Source of the DNA: Oegoconia quadripuncta
Taxonomy: Eukaryota; Arthropoda; Insecta; Lepidoptera; Autostichidae
NCBI GenBank assembly: GCA_949316235.1
Contig: OX438754.1
Coordinates: forward strand, 8,665,501 to 8,729,500
Direction of reading: 5' to 3'
Length of the DNA stretch: 64,000 bases
Below, piece after piece: positions 44,256 through 55,601 of the stretch. How positions within the stretch are numbered: the first letter of the stretch is position 1; every line of letters starts with the position of its first letter. The position numbers and the translations under genes were made by a program. The notes beneath the pieces are model-generated. The model was not told the origin of the DNA. It ran no database searches and saw only the letters and a list, made by a program, of their open reading frames with translations.

Positions 44256-44470
44256 GACTACTGATTGGTGCAGTGGGTAGTGACCCTGTTTTCGTAACCA
44301 ACGGTTGTGGGTTCTTATACGCTTGGAGCCGATACTTGTGTGATGAATATGAACATTTATGTTCATTTAAATAATTATGTATGTTATTTATACATATATC
44401 CATTGTACAGGCTATGCTCAGTTTGATACTAAATAATTCGTGAAAGTGTCCAAAATATTTAAGTATATTT
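44256..44470 (+). mobile_element. SINE family A, diverged copy
   Basis: GACTACTGATTGGTGCAGTG, GGTAGTGACCCTGTTTTCGT, GGTTGTGGGTTCTTATACGC (B box damaged), TGATGAATATGAACATTTAT. An old copy. Confidence 0.75.
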
Positions 44471-45345
44471 ATATCATAACATCATGCACAACATTTTATT
44501 CAGAATCCATTGACTGTGCTATAATATGAAGGACCGTTTATAATGTACCTAGTACTTGTATTAGAAAGTGAACGCTCCATGTATAGAGAATATTTTTTGC
44601 TGTTGATAGATACGAGTAACACAACACATACACAATAACATAAATACATACCCCATAGAGAGTATGTAAAAATGATAGACGAAACGTCATAAACGTCAAG
44701 AGCGCTGCAACACTGTCACGTGCTCGCAAAATCGGGACACACTTTTTAATTTATTTCGTCCACAAAAAGCTTTTTGCTGTTTTATTTACATTTCAACGGC
44801 GACTTGCGCTGTAGCGGGATCTCTATTTTTATTTATTTCACTCCCAATTTTTTTTCCTCTTTTTCAATTTCGCTCCCGATCGACGCGGGACCAAGCGGAA
44901 CGTAGACGGATCTCATTTTAAATTGAATTCGTCTCCTCTTTGCATTTTTCTTTAGCGGAACAATTCTAATTGGTGCTATTTGCATGTGATCCTCCATTGT
45001 CCGGATTAGAAACGTTTGTTACCTATTATGGGGAACACAGAAAGAAAAGTCGGTGATCGATACCGTTGCGTGATACGATCGACTTTGAGTAGCTTACAAA
45101 CCTCTTTGCAAATTAGAATTCTTCCTTTCGTAAATAAGCCATTGTAATTTTATGTATTTCACTTGTTTTGCATTAACTTCATAAGTATAGAGGTATTAAA
45201 TGTGCATTAGAGTAATTAAATATCATGTTACCTATCTATATAATGTAGGCTTAAGGTAAGTAGGAAATGAGGATAATATTGTACACAGATATATGTAATA
45301 TATTATGTAAACAAATAGGTATTCACATCAATATCTATTCGTATG
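44471..45345. other. Gene-free, possibly conserved non-coding
   Basis: Bases 44690-44960 are less AT-rich than their surroundings, with CTCCCGATCGACGCGGGACC and AATTGAATTCGTCTCC, but no open frame. A comparison with other Lepidoptera would show whether it is a conserved element. Confidence 0.25.
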
Positions 45346-45525
45346 ATCATATCAGCCACAGGACGTCCACTGTTGAACATAGGCCTCCCTCATAGAGTCC
45401 AGAGTGCCCGGTGACCGGAGATCACGCATCGTCAAGTGCAGCGTAGGACGTCCATTCACAAGGTGGACAGACGACCTGACAAAGCTCGCGGGAAATCGCT
45501 GGGTGCAGGTTGCTTCCAATCGGTC
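45346..45525 (+). mobile_element. RTE-type LINE fragment
   Basis: Frame 45446-45523 encodes GRPFTRWTDDL then GNRWVQVASNR. This resembles the conserved end of RTE-like endonuclease/reverse-transcriptase proteins (RRPxxRWxDDL ... W...A.DR). It is preceded by CAGCCACAGGACGTCCACTG and GAACATAGGCCTCCC, a motif frequent in lepidopteran repeats. Only about 26 codons of the protein remain. Confidence 0.6.
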
Positions 45526-45980
45526 ACTCTATACGTATATATAAAGTATATTAATACGAATACCTACTAATTATTATTTTTGATTTACAAAACGACTCTA
45601 TATTTTAAACCTGACGTATGCTTCAAATACAATACCTATACATATTTTTATTTAATTTATTATTGAAATACTTAAATTAATTACGAGTAAATAGCAGAAT
45701 TGTCACATTATCATGAACATGAACAGTAAATGTTGCGAATGAATAGCAGAGCTAATCCGAATGGCCTGTCATTATGTCGGAGGGAACACACACTGGACAA
45801 CATCAACTCGCGTGGCTTTGTCATGGGTGTTACAATACATACATACATTGTATCATTCTGTATAGACACTGCAACGTATTTATGATAAAAAGGAAAAAGA
45901 AGTAGAAATGCCGATAAAAATTCACGTCGATGTCATAAAACTAACCAATTTTTTTAATCTAATCTATGTAACTAATCTAA
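45526..45980. other. Gene-free, no recognised feature
   Basis: AT-rich; contains a short TACATACATACATTG run at about 45836-45850. Nothing else supported. Confidence 0.5.
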
Positions 45981-46395
45981 CTAATACTATAAATACAAAA
46001 GTTTGGATGTTTGTTTGTTACTCAACCATGGCGAAACTGATGAACGAATTTGGATGAAAATTGGTATAAAATAAAAATCCTTAGACATACTCACAGCACC
46101 ATCTAGTTCCACAGTAAGAATCTATGGGCTTGTGTTGTGGATACCAGATGGTGAATATACTACATAAATACATTTTTTTTGTAAATAAATACTTATTATA
46201 AATGAAAACATCCATAACTCGGGTACACATGTCACATACAATATGCCGCTAGTGGGATTCAAACCCGCGACCATTTGGTATAGTGGTCAGAGTTTCTAAC
46301 CACTACACCAAACAGGTGGTATATAAGTAAATAATAGCCTGGATTATTTTAATCATAATAAAGTTATTGTACATCAGGCATAGCCGTGGGCGGAA
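45981..46395 (+). mobile_element. Helitron-like element split by a SINE
   Basis: 5' part 45981-46070: ACTAATACTATAAATACAAA, GTTTGGATGTTTGTTTGTTA, AACCATGGCGAAACTGATGA. 3' part 46318-46395: ATAATAAAGTTATTGTACAT and AGCCGTGGGCGGAACGC. A minus-strand family B SINE sits between them. Confidence 0.6.
46071..46317 (-). mobile_element. SINE family B, nested copy
   Basis: Complement of family B: CACAGCACCATCTAGTTCCA, TTGTGTTGTGGATACCAGAT, CATCCATAACTCGGGTACAC, ATTCAAACCCGCGACC and AACCACTACACCAAACAGG. GGTATA at 46063 and 46318 on the two sides may be the target-site duplication. Confidence 0.8.
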
Positions 46396-46572
46396 CGCGA
46401 ATATTTTATAAGAATAACTAATCTATAAATTGAAAATCTACCCTGTGAACCAAGGTATTACAATTTTTGTGTCTCGCGAACACCTTATAAGCTTATACTC
46501 CATTAATTGAGGCAAGTAAATATCTGAATTAACTTCACTTGACATAAGGTTTTATTATGCTTATAAATGATA

Positions 46573-46782
46573 AACAAACAGCTTTGCACCCACGGCTTCG
46601 CTTTTGTGGAATACCTAACATTATCGCGGATATGTTTAATTTGTTTATCCCTCGAGAACTACTCACTTTATCGGGATAAAAAATGTCCTATGTCCAGGGT
46701 ATGTTCTACCTACATAAAAAATTACATCCAAATCCGTTCATTCGTTTCACCGTGATAGACATCCAAATTTTCGCATTTATAT
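46573..46782 (-). mobile_element. Helitron-like element, minus strand
   Basis: AACAAACAGCTTTGCACCCA, ATATGTTTAATTTGTTTATC, CTCACTTTATCGGGATAAAA, AATCCGTTCATTCGTTTCAC and CATCCAAATTTTCGCATTTA. It is immediately followed by family C SINE 46781-47030. Confidence 0.7.
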
Positions 46783-47030
46783 TTTTTTTTATGCACAACG
46801 GGTTAGCACTTGACCTTGACTTAAGTAAAGATGAGGCCGAAGGTAGAAGTGTACCGACCTGGAAATACCACCTTATTTGAGGAACTGGTTTTGGCGGCAG
46901 ACTTAGATAAGATGGTGGTAGCTAGCCAGGCAAACATTTAAACTGCACTACACAAACCGAGTACTAGACATGGGAAACCCGCGACCTCCGATTTGGAAAC
47001 CCGATGTTGTTTACATTGAGCCACGGAGGC
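46781..47030 (-). mobile_element. SINE family C, copy
   Basis: T run, ATGCACAACGGGTTAGCACT, TAAGTAAAGATGAGGCCGAA, GATGGTGGTAGCTAGCCAGG, then the tRNA-like head complement (AACCCGATGTTGTTTACATT, GAGCCACGGAGGC). Confidence 0.8.
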
Positions 47031-47284
47031 GGTAATATTAAGTTTGATTAAACTGGTTAGATTATATAACATTAAACACAAGTCAAATTAACCCAATTTT
47101 GTAGGTGATATATATTAAAACTTTATTGCTTACAGCGAGTTTCGAATCGATTCATGTATTTTTATCTCCACATATATCCAGTGCTGTCGCGAAAACATTC
47201 ATTGATACCGACTGAGCCGATACAGGGCTAATGAATATGTATGGGAGCAGGTGCTTCAACATGATTAACTAGGTGCCGCCAACG

Positions 47285-47395
47285 ATTTTTGTATCGAACA
47301 TCGATGGATCGCTTATCGATGTACGTGCCCGATTTGTTTATCGATAACTACGTTGCACGTAATCGATTCTTTATCTATATCGATTAATAGGCCTT
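47285..47395. promoter_or_regulatory. Cluster of CGAT/ATCGAT words
   Basis: In about 110 bases: ATCGAACATCGATGGATCGC, TTATCGATG, TTTATCGATAACT, TAATCGATTC and ATATCGATTAATAG. In Drosophila, clusters of CGATA bind BEAF-32 and TATCGATA binds DREF, so an insulator or promoter-like role is possible. The block may also be a decayed palindromic element like 16048-16139. Confidence 0.25.
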
Positions 47396-47542
47396 TTTAA
47401 TATCGCTTACTAAAATTGGTCCCAATTTTTGGGTGGTCATTGATTTTAATTTTAATTAGTTTTTATATTTATGACTCTTTCATCACGAACCTACAAGTTT
47501 ATTTTTATGGAAGAAAACAGAATTTATTAACTATATCTCTTC

Positions 47543-47566
47543 TATAATAATAATAATAATAATAAA
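47543..47566. repeat. (ATA)n microsatellite
   Basis: About eight ATA/TAA units directly before the family B SINE at 47571. Confidence 0.85.
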
Positions 47567-47570
47567 TATC

Positions 47571-47751
47571 CTTGGGCATGCACACAATGCCATCTAGTTC
47601 CACTTTAAGCAAGTGTACTTATACAACACAACAATACAACTATACATACAACTATAGGCTTGTGTTGTGGATACCAGATGGTTGATTTGATATACCTACT
47701 ACATAAATAATTTTTTTTTTGTAAATAAATACTAGCGGGATTCGAACCCAA
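47571..47751 (-). mobile_element. SINE family B, internally deleted
   Basis: AATATCCTTGGGCATGCACA, CAATGCCATCTAGTTCCACT, TTGTGTTGTGGATACCAGAT, T run, GTAAATAAATACTAGCGGGA and TTCGAACCCA. The segment between the A-run and the B box is deleted. Confidence 0.75.
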
Positions 47752-48897
47752 TCGATTTTATTTAAATCTACTAAAATAGTGGCGATAAATATTTTAGGTA
47801 TCCTTGCCGAAAACTTTCGTCACACAAACTGGTTCAAATTCCGAAAGTTGTAACAGTATGTAGGTGCAAGATTCCTATACTTTAACACATCAACTTGTGT
47901 ATAACAAATTATGGGTAATAATGTTACAAATTTTATTATGCAGTCGTAAATACGTACGTATATTATCGAGGGCCTCAATAAAGTAATAACCACGTGACCC
48001 ACCTATCCACTAATAAAATGACCGGATCATTCTTGTCACGATTAATTAAAGAAACTTGTCTCTCACGTGGTCACCATGAATGTTCCTAAATAACGGTTAG
48101 GTACAACCGTCAACGACAGCGCAAGCATGTACAAATTTGGAACGGCATTTATACGATTGTGTGAACTTTTGCTGCCGACTGTCCACGTCCGCTCCGATCA
48201 AATTAGATTTCATTCGTAAGTAAGACACACGTGGTCGACTGGTTTCGATATACCTACTTAGGGATTGTTTAGGTTCCATGGGTACTTATTTGAATGTAGG
48301 TAGGTATATTTTGCTTGTGATAGCAAAACAAAAAAAAATATTCAATCGCGATTGGGTGTTCTGTGTAATGCCCCCAGTTGTATCTGATTCTCACAGTTCG
48401 CAGCATAGATTAAAGCTCGTGAGTAAGCTCACGATAGAGACGCTGTGAACTTATTAATTATATTAGAATTTTAGCGGAGCAAAATGTCCACCTAAAAAAA
48501 GATAATATTGTGCATTGGTACCCACTTTTAGATTACTATTGTTGTTTTTCATTCATTACATGTTGTACAAACAAACAAATTGTTAAAGTTATTTGTGTAT
48601 CTTTTTAATATTTTTTTTTTTCAAATCGCTCTAACATTATTAACAAATATGTTCCCAAATATACTTTACTATCAATATAGATGTAATTCGCCTGCGTTTA
48701 TTAATTTGGAAGATTTTGAGCTCTGAAGTACCTAATAAATAACGTAAGAAATAAACCGCCTTAAGGGCACAGTAACAAAAAAAAATAAAGCATATGGGTT
48801 TTCCAGGCGACTCTAAACTAATAAACAACATTTATTGGTTACCAAAATAATTGAACCAATAAAATTTGGATCCCCATCCCAACCTAGGGGTCCCTAT
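47752..48897. other. Gene-free stretch, 1.1 kb
   Basis: No recognised repeat or gene. A small hairpin (TCGTGAGTAAGCTCACGA) lies at about 48417-48434. Confidence 0.4.
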
Positions 48898-48899
48898 TT

Positions 48900-49083
48900 A
48901 AGTACTCGGTTTGGTTGGTGGTAGGGCATTTTAAATATCCGCCTGGCTAGCTACCACTATCTTATCTAAATCTGCTGCCAAACAGCAATGTTAATAGCAT
49001 TGTTGTGTTCCTGTTGTCAAAGATAAGATAGCCAGTTTCCCAAATGTTGAGGTTTTCGGGTCAGTACGCTTCCACTCGCAATC
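48900..49083 (+). mobile_element. SINE family C, plus-strand partial copy
   Basis: GTACTCGGTTTGGTTGGTGG, CCTGGCTAGCTACCACTATC, TGTTGTGTTCCTGTTGTCAA and CGGGTCAGTACGCTTCCACT. Both the tRNA-like head and the A-rich tail are missing. Confidence 0.75.
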
Positions 49084-49344
49084 ACTCGGATAAAAAATAA
49101 TCATCAACGTCGGTTACAAAGATATAAACAGAAAAAATACAGTCGAATTATGAACGTCCTCGTTTTTTTAAAAAATACATCTGTATGCCTGCAGTTTTAG
49201 CAAGCACTCCTTACGCATAACCATAAATATTCCTCTTTCTACAAATGTTTTATATTCATGAAAGTAGCACATATGGATAACTGTGTTTATGTATAAAAAG
49301 GCCAAAAAAGATCTTATGAATCACTAACTAACATTAATGTTATT

Positions 49345-49410
49345 GGAACATTTCGTCACTTTCCATCAGGTGAGATTGTGGTCAAACGTGTATACAGTTC
49401 ATCATTAAAA
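49345..49410 (-). repeat. Dispersed repeat J, minus-strand fragment
   Basis: CGTCACTTTCCATCAGGTGA, GATTGTGGTCAAACGTG is the complement of the core of 40585-40690. Confidence 0.5.
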
Positions 49411-50666
49411 AAATTATATACCTATCGTTCTTTTTAACCCCGTAGAGGTGTGCTTTAATTAGATGTACCATATTTGATGAGTGCAATCAAATTAAAGGAA
49501 GACCATGAAATCTAACGCAATATGCAAATTGAAAATTTAGGAAACCACCAAACTTTTATCAGTATATCATCCAAATTAACAAATAGTTTAAAAGCTATCA
49601 TTGAGATGGATTAACATGGCTAAGGAACATTTCGGAAACAGTGTTCGGAAATAAAAAATCTTTGTCGCACCGGTTCAGCCTTTTAAGCGCACCAGACAGA
49701 CACACTGAATATTTTAAGGTACCTACTTTTTACATATACATAAAGTCACGCCTGTTTCCCGTAGGGGTAGGCAGAAACCGCAAGGTACTTTTCCAACCAC
49801 TATTTCATCAAAAACATTATTTATGTTATATATAATATATAATAAGAAACATATAATAAAATATTGAATAAATTACCAAAATTGAGCGGAATCTTAGATA
49901 AATCAAAAGCAGAAAGCAATATGAAGTGCACAATGAAGATGGTCACGCTTCGTAAGCTATACGGTACTTAGTTTAAGTCTATAAGCAAGTAGGTACTCGC
50001 ATTTACAAGATTCCATACCTTTTCAAACATATACTACACTCTCGTTACTCTGTGGCTTGCAAAAAGATTAATTACTATCAGAGATGTAATGGGGATTAAT
50101 TAAATCAGTCAGTTTGTCCATCAACGACGTTTACACTTGAGATAAGTAATGACGGATTGGCGGTGGTTGAAAAGAGATAATGCAATAATGTCAGGTTTGC
50201 TTAAACTATATTTATTTATCATTAGCGGTGTGTGGCTTTTAATTGAAAAAAATTGCTTCACTAATGTGAGTGGGTGAAAACTTGTTTGATGTACTTGTGG
50301 TTTTTGTACATGATACCTTTTTTTGTGTAATTCTTAGTAATTGCGGAGAATACTAATAGTTGTCTACAAGAGAAAAAAAATTACTTTGCAACTACTTAGG
50401 TGTGTACAAAAAATATGGGCGTAAACTAAGAGGGCTATCGTATAGCGAGCTACATTTTATAATGTATTATCGATTATTTCCTTACTACGCATAAAATTCT
50501 TTGTCCTAATTGGGGTGGTCAGAGATGTCACAAACATTAGTCAATGGATGTTCCAAACATAAAGAGCTTAATGCTTGAAACAATATCCACGGTTCACCTT
50601 ACGAAATATACAGATATGCACACGTGACAAGGTGAGCCCATCGTTGTTAAAACGTGCAAATCTATA
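49411..50666. other. Gene-free stretch, 1.3 kb
   Basis: AT-rich; no recognised repeat, no exon supported. Confidence 0.4.
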
Positions 50667-50894
50667 GACGACCGTTTGGTGTAGTAGATAGTGACCCTGT
50701 TAGCGAACCCAACGGTTGCGGGTTCGAATCCCGCAAGTGGTAAATATCTGTTATGAATGCAAATATTTATTCCCGAGTCATGGATGTTTATATAAATTTT
50801 TATGTATGTTTGTCTGTTATCTAGTATCCATATTACAAGCTTTGCTCAGCATGGGACTAGATGATTGGTGTAAGTGTCCGAAATATTTATTTAT
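50667..50894 (+). mobile_element. SINE family A, full-length copy
   Basis: GACGACCGTTTGGTGTAGTA, GATAGTGACCCTGTTAGCGA, GGTTCGAATCCCGCAAGTGG, ATGTATGTTTGTCTGTTATC and GTGTAAGTGTCCGAAATATT. Near consensus. Confidence 0.9.
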
Positions 50895-51739
50895 AGATGT
50901 TTTTGTTTTTAGTGGATAGGCGTAAGTCATGTGCGTGATGCAAGAATACATACCGCGCACATCGGCCGCACTTTTTTGTTTTCCGTGTGCCTTATTGCTA
51001 AGAATACCATACATTCCATCCTCGCGGATAAAATTGTCCGATTTGGATTTTTTTGTCCGGCCTACAAAAAGTCGTCATCTGCGCTGCCCCTTTACACAAA
51101 GACACTAAATAACTTCGTTGCTTTTGAAGAACTATTTTTCGGACTTGTATTTTTCAGTGGCACTATTTATGCAGTTTTTGAGATATCAAATTATAATCAT
51201 AGGTGAAGCAGTATCTGCGTATGAGAATGAGGATTCCAGTACCACGGGACGCCAGAATGCTCACTTAATATGTTGAAACTTAAACTACAAGGGTACTGTT
51301 TTAGTCCTTTGGGCAGCACAGTTTTTTCATATAGTCAAAATAGCAAAATTCCGCTTTGTGTATTCCGTTTGTCGCCTTTCATAACTCTCAAGGCTTCCCT
51401 TGGGAATTTGCATTAAGTTTGAGTGCTGTGTGATTTTGACACGGAAAAATAATAGAACCAATCCATCTGAAGAGATGGACTCATACTGTGTAAAAGCTAA
51501 GCTGGATTCCTAATACTCAACGAAATAATCGAAAAATACACCTAAAATGCGATGTTGCCAGCTCACAATCGAGGCCAGTGATGTTGTGGTAACTGGTATG
51601 CAATAAAAATCAAATGCAATATAATCGTAACACAGCATTCCTATACTCCAGTTCACAACTTACATCATGTTTTATACAAAATAATTACCTTATATGTTTT
51701 TATTAACGCTTCACTTTAAAAATATTGTATACAAGCTGG
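50895..51739. other. Gene-free stretch
   Basis: A 91-codon plus frame (50931-51206) is hydrophobic and unrecognised; it may be repeat-derived. No splice support. Confidence 0.3.
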
Positions 51740-52145
51740 TATAAAGAGATTGATGAGATAAACTCAGTGATTTAATCTGTTATGCATGGCACAGTGAACG
51801 CAATGTAAGGTAGTGTGTATAAAATTCTAGCAAAATAGATAAAATTTCTTAAAAATTATCTAGAGCATCAACTTTCAGTATTCCGTATCAAAAATGACAA
51901 AACGGAACACTTATGGAATAATCTCAGTGTCTGTCCGTATGTTATCGTCATTTATGTTGGAAACGCTTTCACTTACACAATTAAAATAAATTTAAAAGTG
52001 TTTGGAGAGATAAAGAGATTGGGGAGATATACCCAGCGACATAATCTGTTATGCATGGTACAAAAAAATACACGTAATATAAAGTTAAATTTGTGTAAAA
52101 TTTTCTAGCAAAAGACGTGAAATTTCTTAAAAATTATTTAGAGCA
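51740..52145 (+). repeat. Diverged direct duplication, about 269-bp period
   Basis: TAATCTGTTATGCATGG occurs at 51773 and 52042, and AAATTTCTTAAAAATTAT precedes TAGAGCAT in both units. Units of about 135 bases (51740-51875, 52010-52145) are roughly 80% alike by eye. Between them lies a repeat I segment (GTATTCCGTATCAAAAATGA). Confidence 0.75.
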
Positions 52146-53140
52146 TTTTTGAATCTGACTGTAAAAGTGTACATTACGTACAGCTTCGAAGTTTAATTCT
52201 TCTGAAAACCACTTAAAATAAGCCCTTAGCCGACTTTATTAAAAATAAATAAATAAATCAAAAAACTTCTGAAGTATGTATAATACGCATAGCAACAAGT
52301 CTAGGCTAGGTGCGCACTGAAATCCAGTGCGGGGTGCTCCATAAATTTGCATTAATTTGACTCGGTGCGTTTCGCGCGCGAATGTTAGCATTGATTGTGA
52401 TGCTGATAATTATAAAATAAAAGCCAAGCAAAGGAACTTAAGTGTTTCTAAAAACAATTTTATCAGTGTAGTTATTAATTTAAAGTTTTGCACATTAGAA
52501 ATAAAATATTAAATGATCGAAATCTTTCGTAACAGTAACAGAAAAAACTTTTTAAAAGAACAGAGTTTTAACAAAATAGGATATTTGGAATTCGAAGACA
52601 TTCTACACGTTATTATTTCAGGAATGCGTTTGTATTATATCGTTTTTTTTAATAGAAAAGTCAACACTCGACATGTATGCGGCTTATTTCGGATTTTTCG
52701 TTTCAGATCGCTTAAATAGACTGGGATTTATGGACGGACGGAGTGTTATTTCCGTCGGACGAGTCGAGCCGAGATTTATTCGAATTTGAACCTCAACCCA
52801 GGACAGAAGTCTAAGGAAATTTTAATTGGATTATTAACTCATTCCGAGCTATTGTGAGTGACTCAGCTTTGTAGAAATGGAAATCTTATAAATCATGATT
52901 AAGCTTACTTGGGTACTCGTGGAAATTGGAGGAAATTTGTAAGACGTATTTAAGAAATTCAATTCGAGTTGGCATTGTTAATTTAATGAAGAAATTTTCA
53001 TGGCGTTTGTGTTTAATTATACTGGACACTTATTTTACTCATATTTTAGTTTAAAAATTGTTTAAGTTTATGTGTCGAAAAGACCAGAATTATCATTGGT
53101 GGATTAGATCTGGATTATGGAAGTGTGAGGGTTCAACGGT
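52146..53140. other. Gene-free stretch
   Basis: A short hairpin GCGCACTGAAATCCAGTGCG lies at about 52311-52330. A 68-codon frame at 52513-52719 is unrecognised. Confidence 0.35.
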
Positions 53141-53382
53141 ATTTTTTTTTATGCACAACGGGGTGGTACTTGGCCTCAATCACACCTGATGTTAAGTGAA
53201 GATGAGGTCGAAGGTGGAAGCGTGCTGATCCGGAAACCCCAACGCATTTGGGGGACTGGCTATCTTATCTCTGACAACCGGAACACAACAATGCTATTAA
53301 CATTGCTGTTTGGCGGCAGATTTAAATAAGATGGTGGTAGCTAGCCAGGCGGATATTTAAAATGCCCTACCACCAACCAGTT
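53141..53382 (-). mobile_element. SINE family C, headless copy
   Basis: T run, ATGCACAACGGGGTGGTACT, GTTAAGTGAAGATGAGGTCG, AACGCATTTGGGGGACTGGC, AACACAACAATGCTATTAAC, GATGGTGGTAGCTAGCCAGG and CCTACCACCAACCAG. It stops before the tRNA-like head. Confidence 0.8.
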
Positions 53383-54240
53383 TATTTATACTAACTAATT
53401 ATCTCCGTGGAAATTACCATGTTTTTCTGTTTTTCTGGACCTTTCGAAAGCTGAATGTTGCCAAAAATAAAATGTTATCTTTTACACGCAAAACATTATC
53501 TATACAAGAATTTGACTGACAACCAAAGTTGAAGAGGTTTAAAAATGAATTGGAATGGAAGCATTCAACGCTAAAGAAAATATTTCCTATACGATTTCAG
53601 TCTTCGCAAACAACGTCACCCAAATCTCAACTGTCAAAAACACATGAGTAGTTTCAATTTTGCGATCACACATATCATTCGAAATGAGAACTTTATAATT
53701 TAGAGCGTCAATCTATAATTTTCGCATAAAATTCAAAAGCGAATTAATAAATACCTTTTTCTGGATAAAGGACAAAGAACTTTAAACGTCAAAAGTTACA
53801 CAATAAAAATTTTCCGTAATACATACAGAAGACATTATTTGAAAGTTTTATGATTCACTATAGATACCACACATTATTATTATTGATCCTGTCCTCACAC
53901 GCCAATATTCTGTTTAATAAATTCCGAACTATAGAATACCAATGAAGAGACACCTATATACTCATAAATGTTACTATAGACGGAATACCCATATAAGTAT
54001 CTACTTACAACAACATTAGAGAATCCTCAAGCGAGTCTCGGACGTAGCAAGCACAAATCTTTTCTTCCTTTTAGCTTGGAAAGTGCAAGGGAGCGAAAAC
54101 TAGCCGAGAAAACTAGTATGTTCACATTTGTACCGGGCACCTGGGAAATCTAATTGTTTTTACATTTGATATTCTATAGCTTGCGTTTTATGCTCACCCT
54201 GTATTTTATAATGTAGGTGAAAAAGTCGTAACTGTCAAAG
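53383..54240. other. Gene-free stretch
   Basis: AT-rich; no repeat, exon or regulatory feature recognised. Confidence 0.45.
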
Positions 54241-54376
54241 TTTTGGTTAGTGGTACGGCATTTTAAATGTCTGCCTGGCTAGCTACCACCAACCTAAATC
54301 TGCCGCCAAACAGCCAATTCACTCTTAACACTGGGTGTGATTGAGGTCAAGCGTTAACCAGTTGTGCATAAAAAAA
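54241..54376 (+). mobile_element. SINE family C, internally deleted plus copy
   Basis: TGGTTAGTGGTACGGCATTT, TGCCTGGCTAGCTACCACCA, CCGCCAAACAGCCAATTCAC, GTGTGATTGAGGTCAAGCGT and CCAGTTGTGCATAAAAAAA. The A-rich 3' tail is kept; the head and middle are lost. Confidence 0.75.
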
Positions 54377-54839
54377 ATTCTTCCGACGAGTGAGGCAGTT
54401 GTTTCTGGGTGTCCAGTCTTTTTCTGAAGTATCTCAGTAGCGCGTGGTGCAATTTGAGTGCGTTTTTTATGTTAAGGATTAAAATTAAATAAGGATAAAT
54501 ATTATTAGCCTTGTTTGATGACAATCGGTTAAGCCATGTGAACATAATTAGCTTTAAACACAGTTATTTGGTATATTTGAATGATATCAATGTCATCATA
54601 ATTCAGATATCACCAGTTTTCTAAATTTATCTTGTACCTTTATTTATTTAGTACCTTAAATTATCTCTGAAATTGACTATTTGTCAACTTACACATAAAT
54701 ACTGCTGGTACCATGTTAGATTTAGAACTGCCTATATTTTGAAGTAGGGTTACAATATTCAAGGAATACTGATGCTGACAGGGAGTTCCATCTCATAAGA
54801 TTTTCAAATATAATATGTCATAATTCGTTTTTAAGATTT

Positions 54840-54922
54840 ACTGGATACGCGTTTGACCACCTGATGGAAAGTGACGATGTGGTCGAAGTTGAAGCACGCG
54901 ATCCCAGTAAATGCCTATTTGC
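54840..54922 (+). repeat. Dispersed repeat J, copy 2
   Basis: TGGATACGCGTTTGACCACC, TGATGGAAAGTGACGATGTG, TCGAAGTTGAAGCACGCGAT and AGTAAATGCCTATT. Close to copy 1 at 40585-40690. Confidence 0.65.
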
Positions 54923-55324
54923 GAATTAGTGCGAATGTTCGGTATGTTAACTATATATGGATGGAATTCCTCTCCACGTCTAGTATAGGTAGTCTGAAGA
55001 TAGAAAGGCGACGGTGGAATAAAATTTTGATGAAAGTGAGAGGATAAGGGTTCCCGGTATTATTCTTATAAATATCTTTGAACAAATACCAATACAAATT
55101 AAGAAGTAGAATAATTGTAATTGTGTAGATAACTATAAATGTAAAACTGTAGAAAACATACGGAGAGTTAGTAGCGTAGGTAAATAATACTGAGAGATCA
55201 TTTAAAACAAAATAAATTCGGTCCCCGCATAAAGCTTTCGACACTCCCCGACGTTCACAGAATCCGACTCAACTGACGTAAATCACACAAAGTTTAGAAA
55301 AAAAAAACGTCGAAATAAAGAGCT
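54923..55324. other. No confident gene
   Basis: A 97-codon minus frame (54951-55244) is hydrophobic and AT-driven; not supported as a gene. Confidence 0.35.
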
Positions 55325-55325
55325 C

Positions 55326-55601
55326 ACGTGAAAGTTCAAAAATATCAGCGGTGAATATAATTATGAGAGAGAACACCCGCTGGTTTCCGGACTTCTAAAT
55401 GCCGTACTATTGGACACAGCACAAGTAATCATGAAACTCGAACGATACTCAAGGCAAGTGCAATCGATCGTAGTACATCTGTTTAACTTACTCGAGAGCA
55501 AAGAAAACGTTTATCACAGCATAAATCTTTATCCAACTCTCAATAAAACTGGTTTCAGAAACTCGTCATTAACTCGGAAAGTACTGCACGGGTTTCAATG
55601 A
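55326..55601 (+). CDS. Unrecognised 91-codon open frame
   Basis: After an in-frame stop ending at 55325, the plus frame stays open to TGA at 55599-55601. It reads HPLVSGLLNAVLLDTAQ early on, then MKLERYSRQVQSIVVHLFN and ESKENVYHSINLYPTLNKT. Codon choice is less AT-driven than in chance frames here, and the first half could form an amphipathic helix. The first ATG is codon 36 (55431), which would leave 56 residues. If spliced, ATATCAG at about 55341-55347 is a possible but weak acceptor. No domain or family is recognised. It could be a terminal exon, a relic or chance. Confidence 0.22.
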
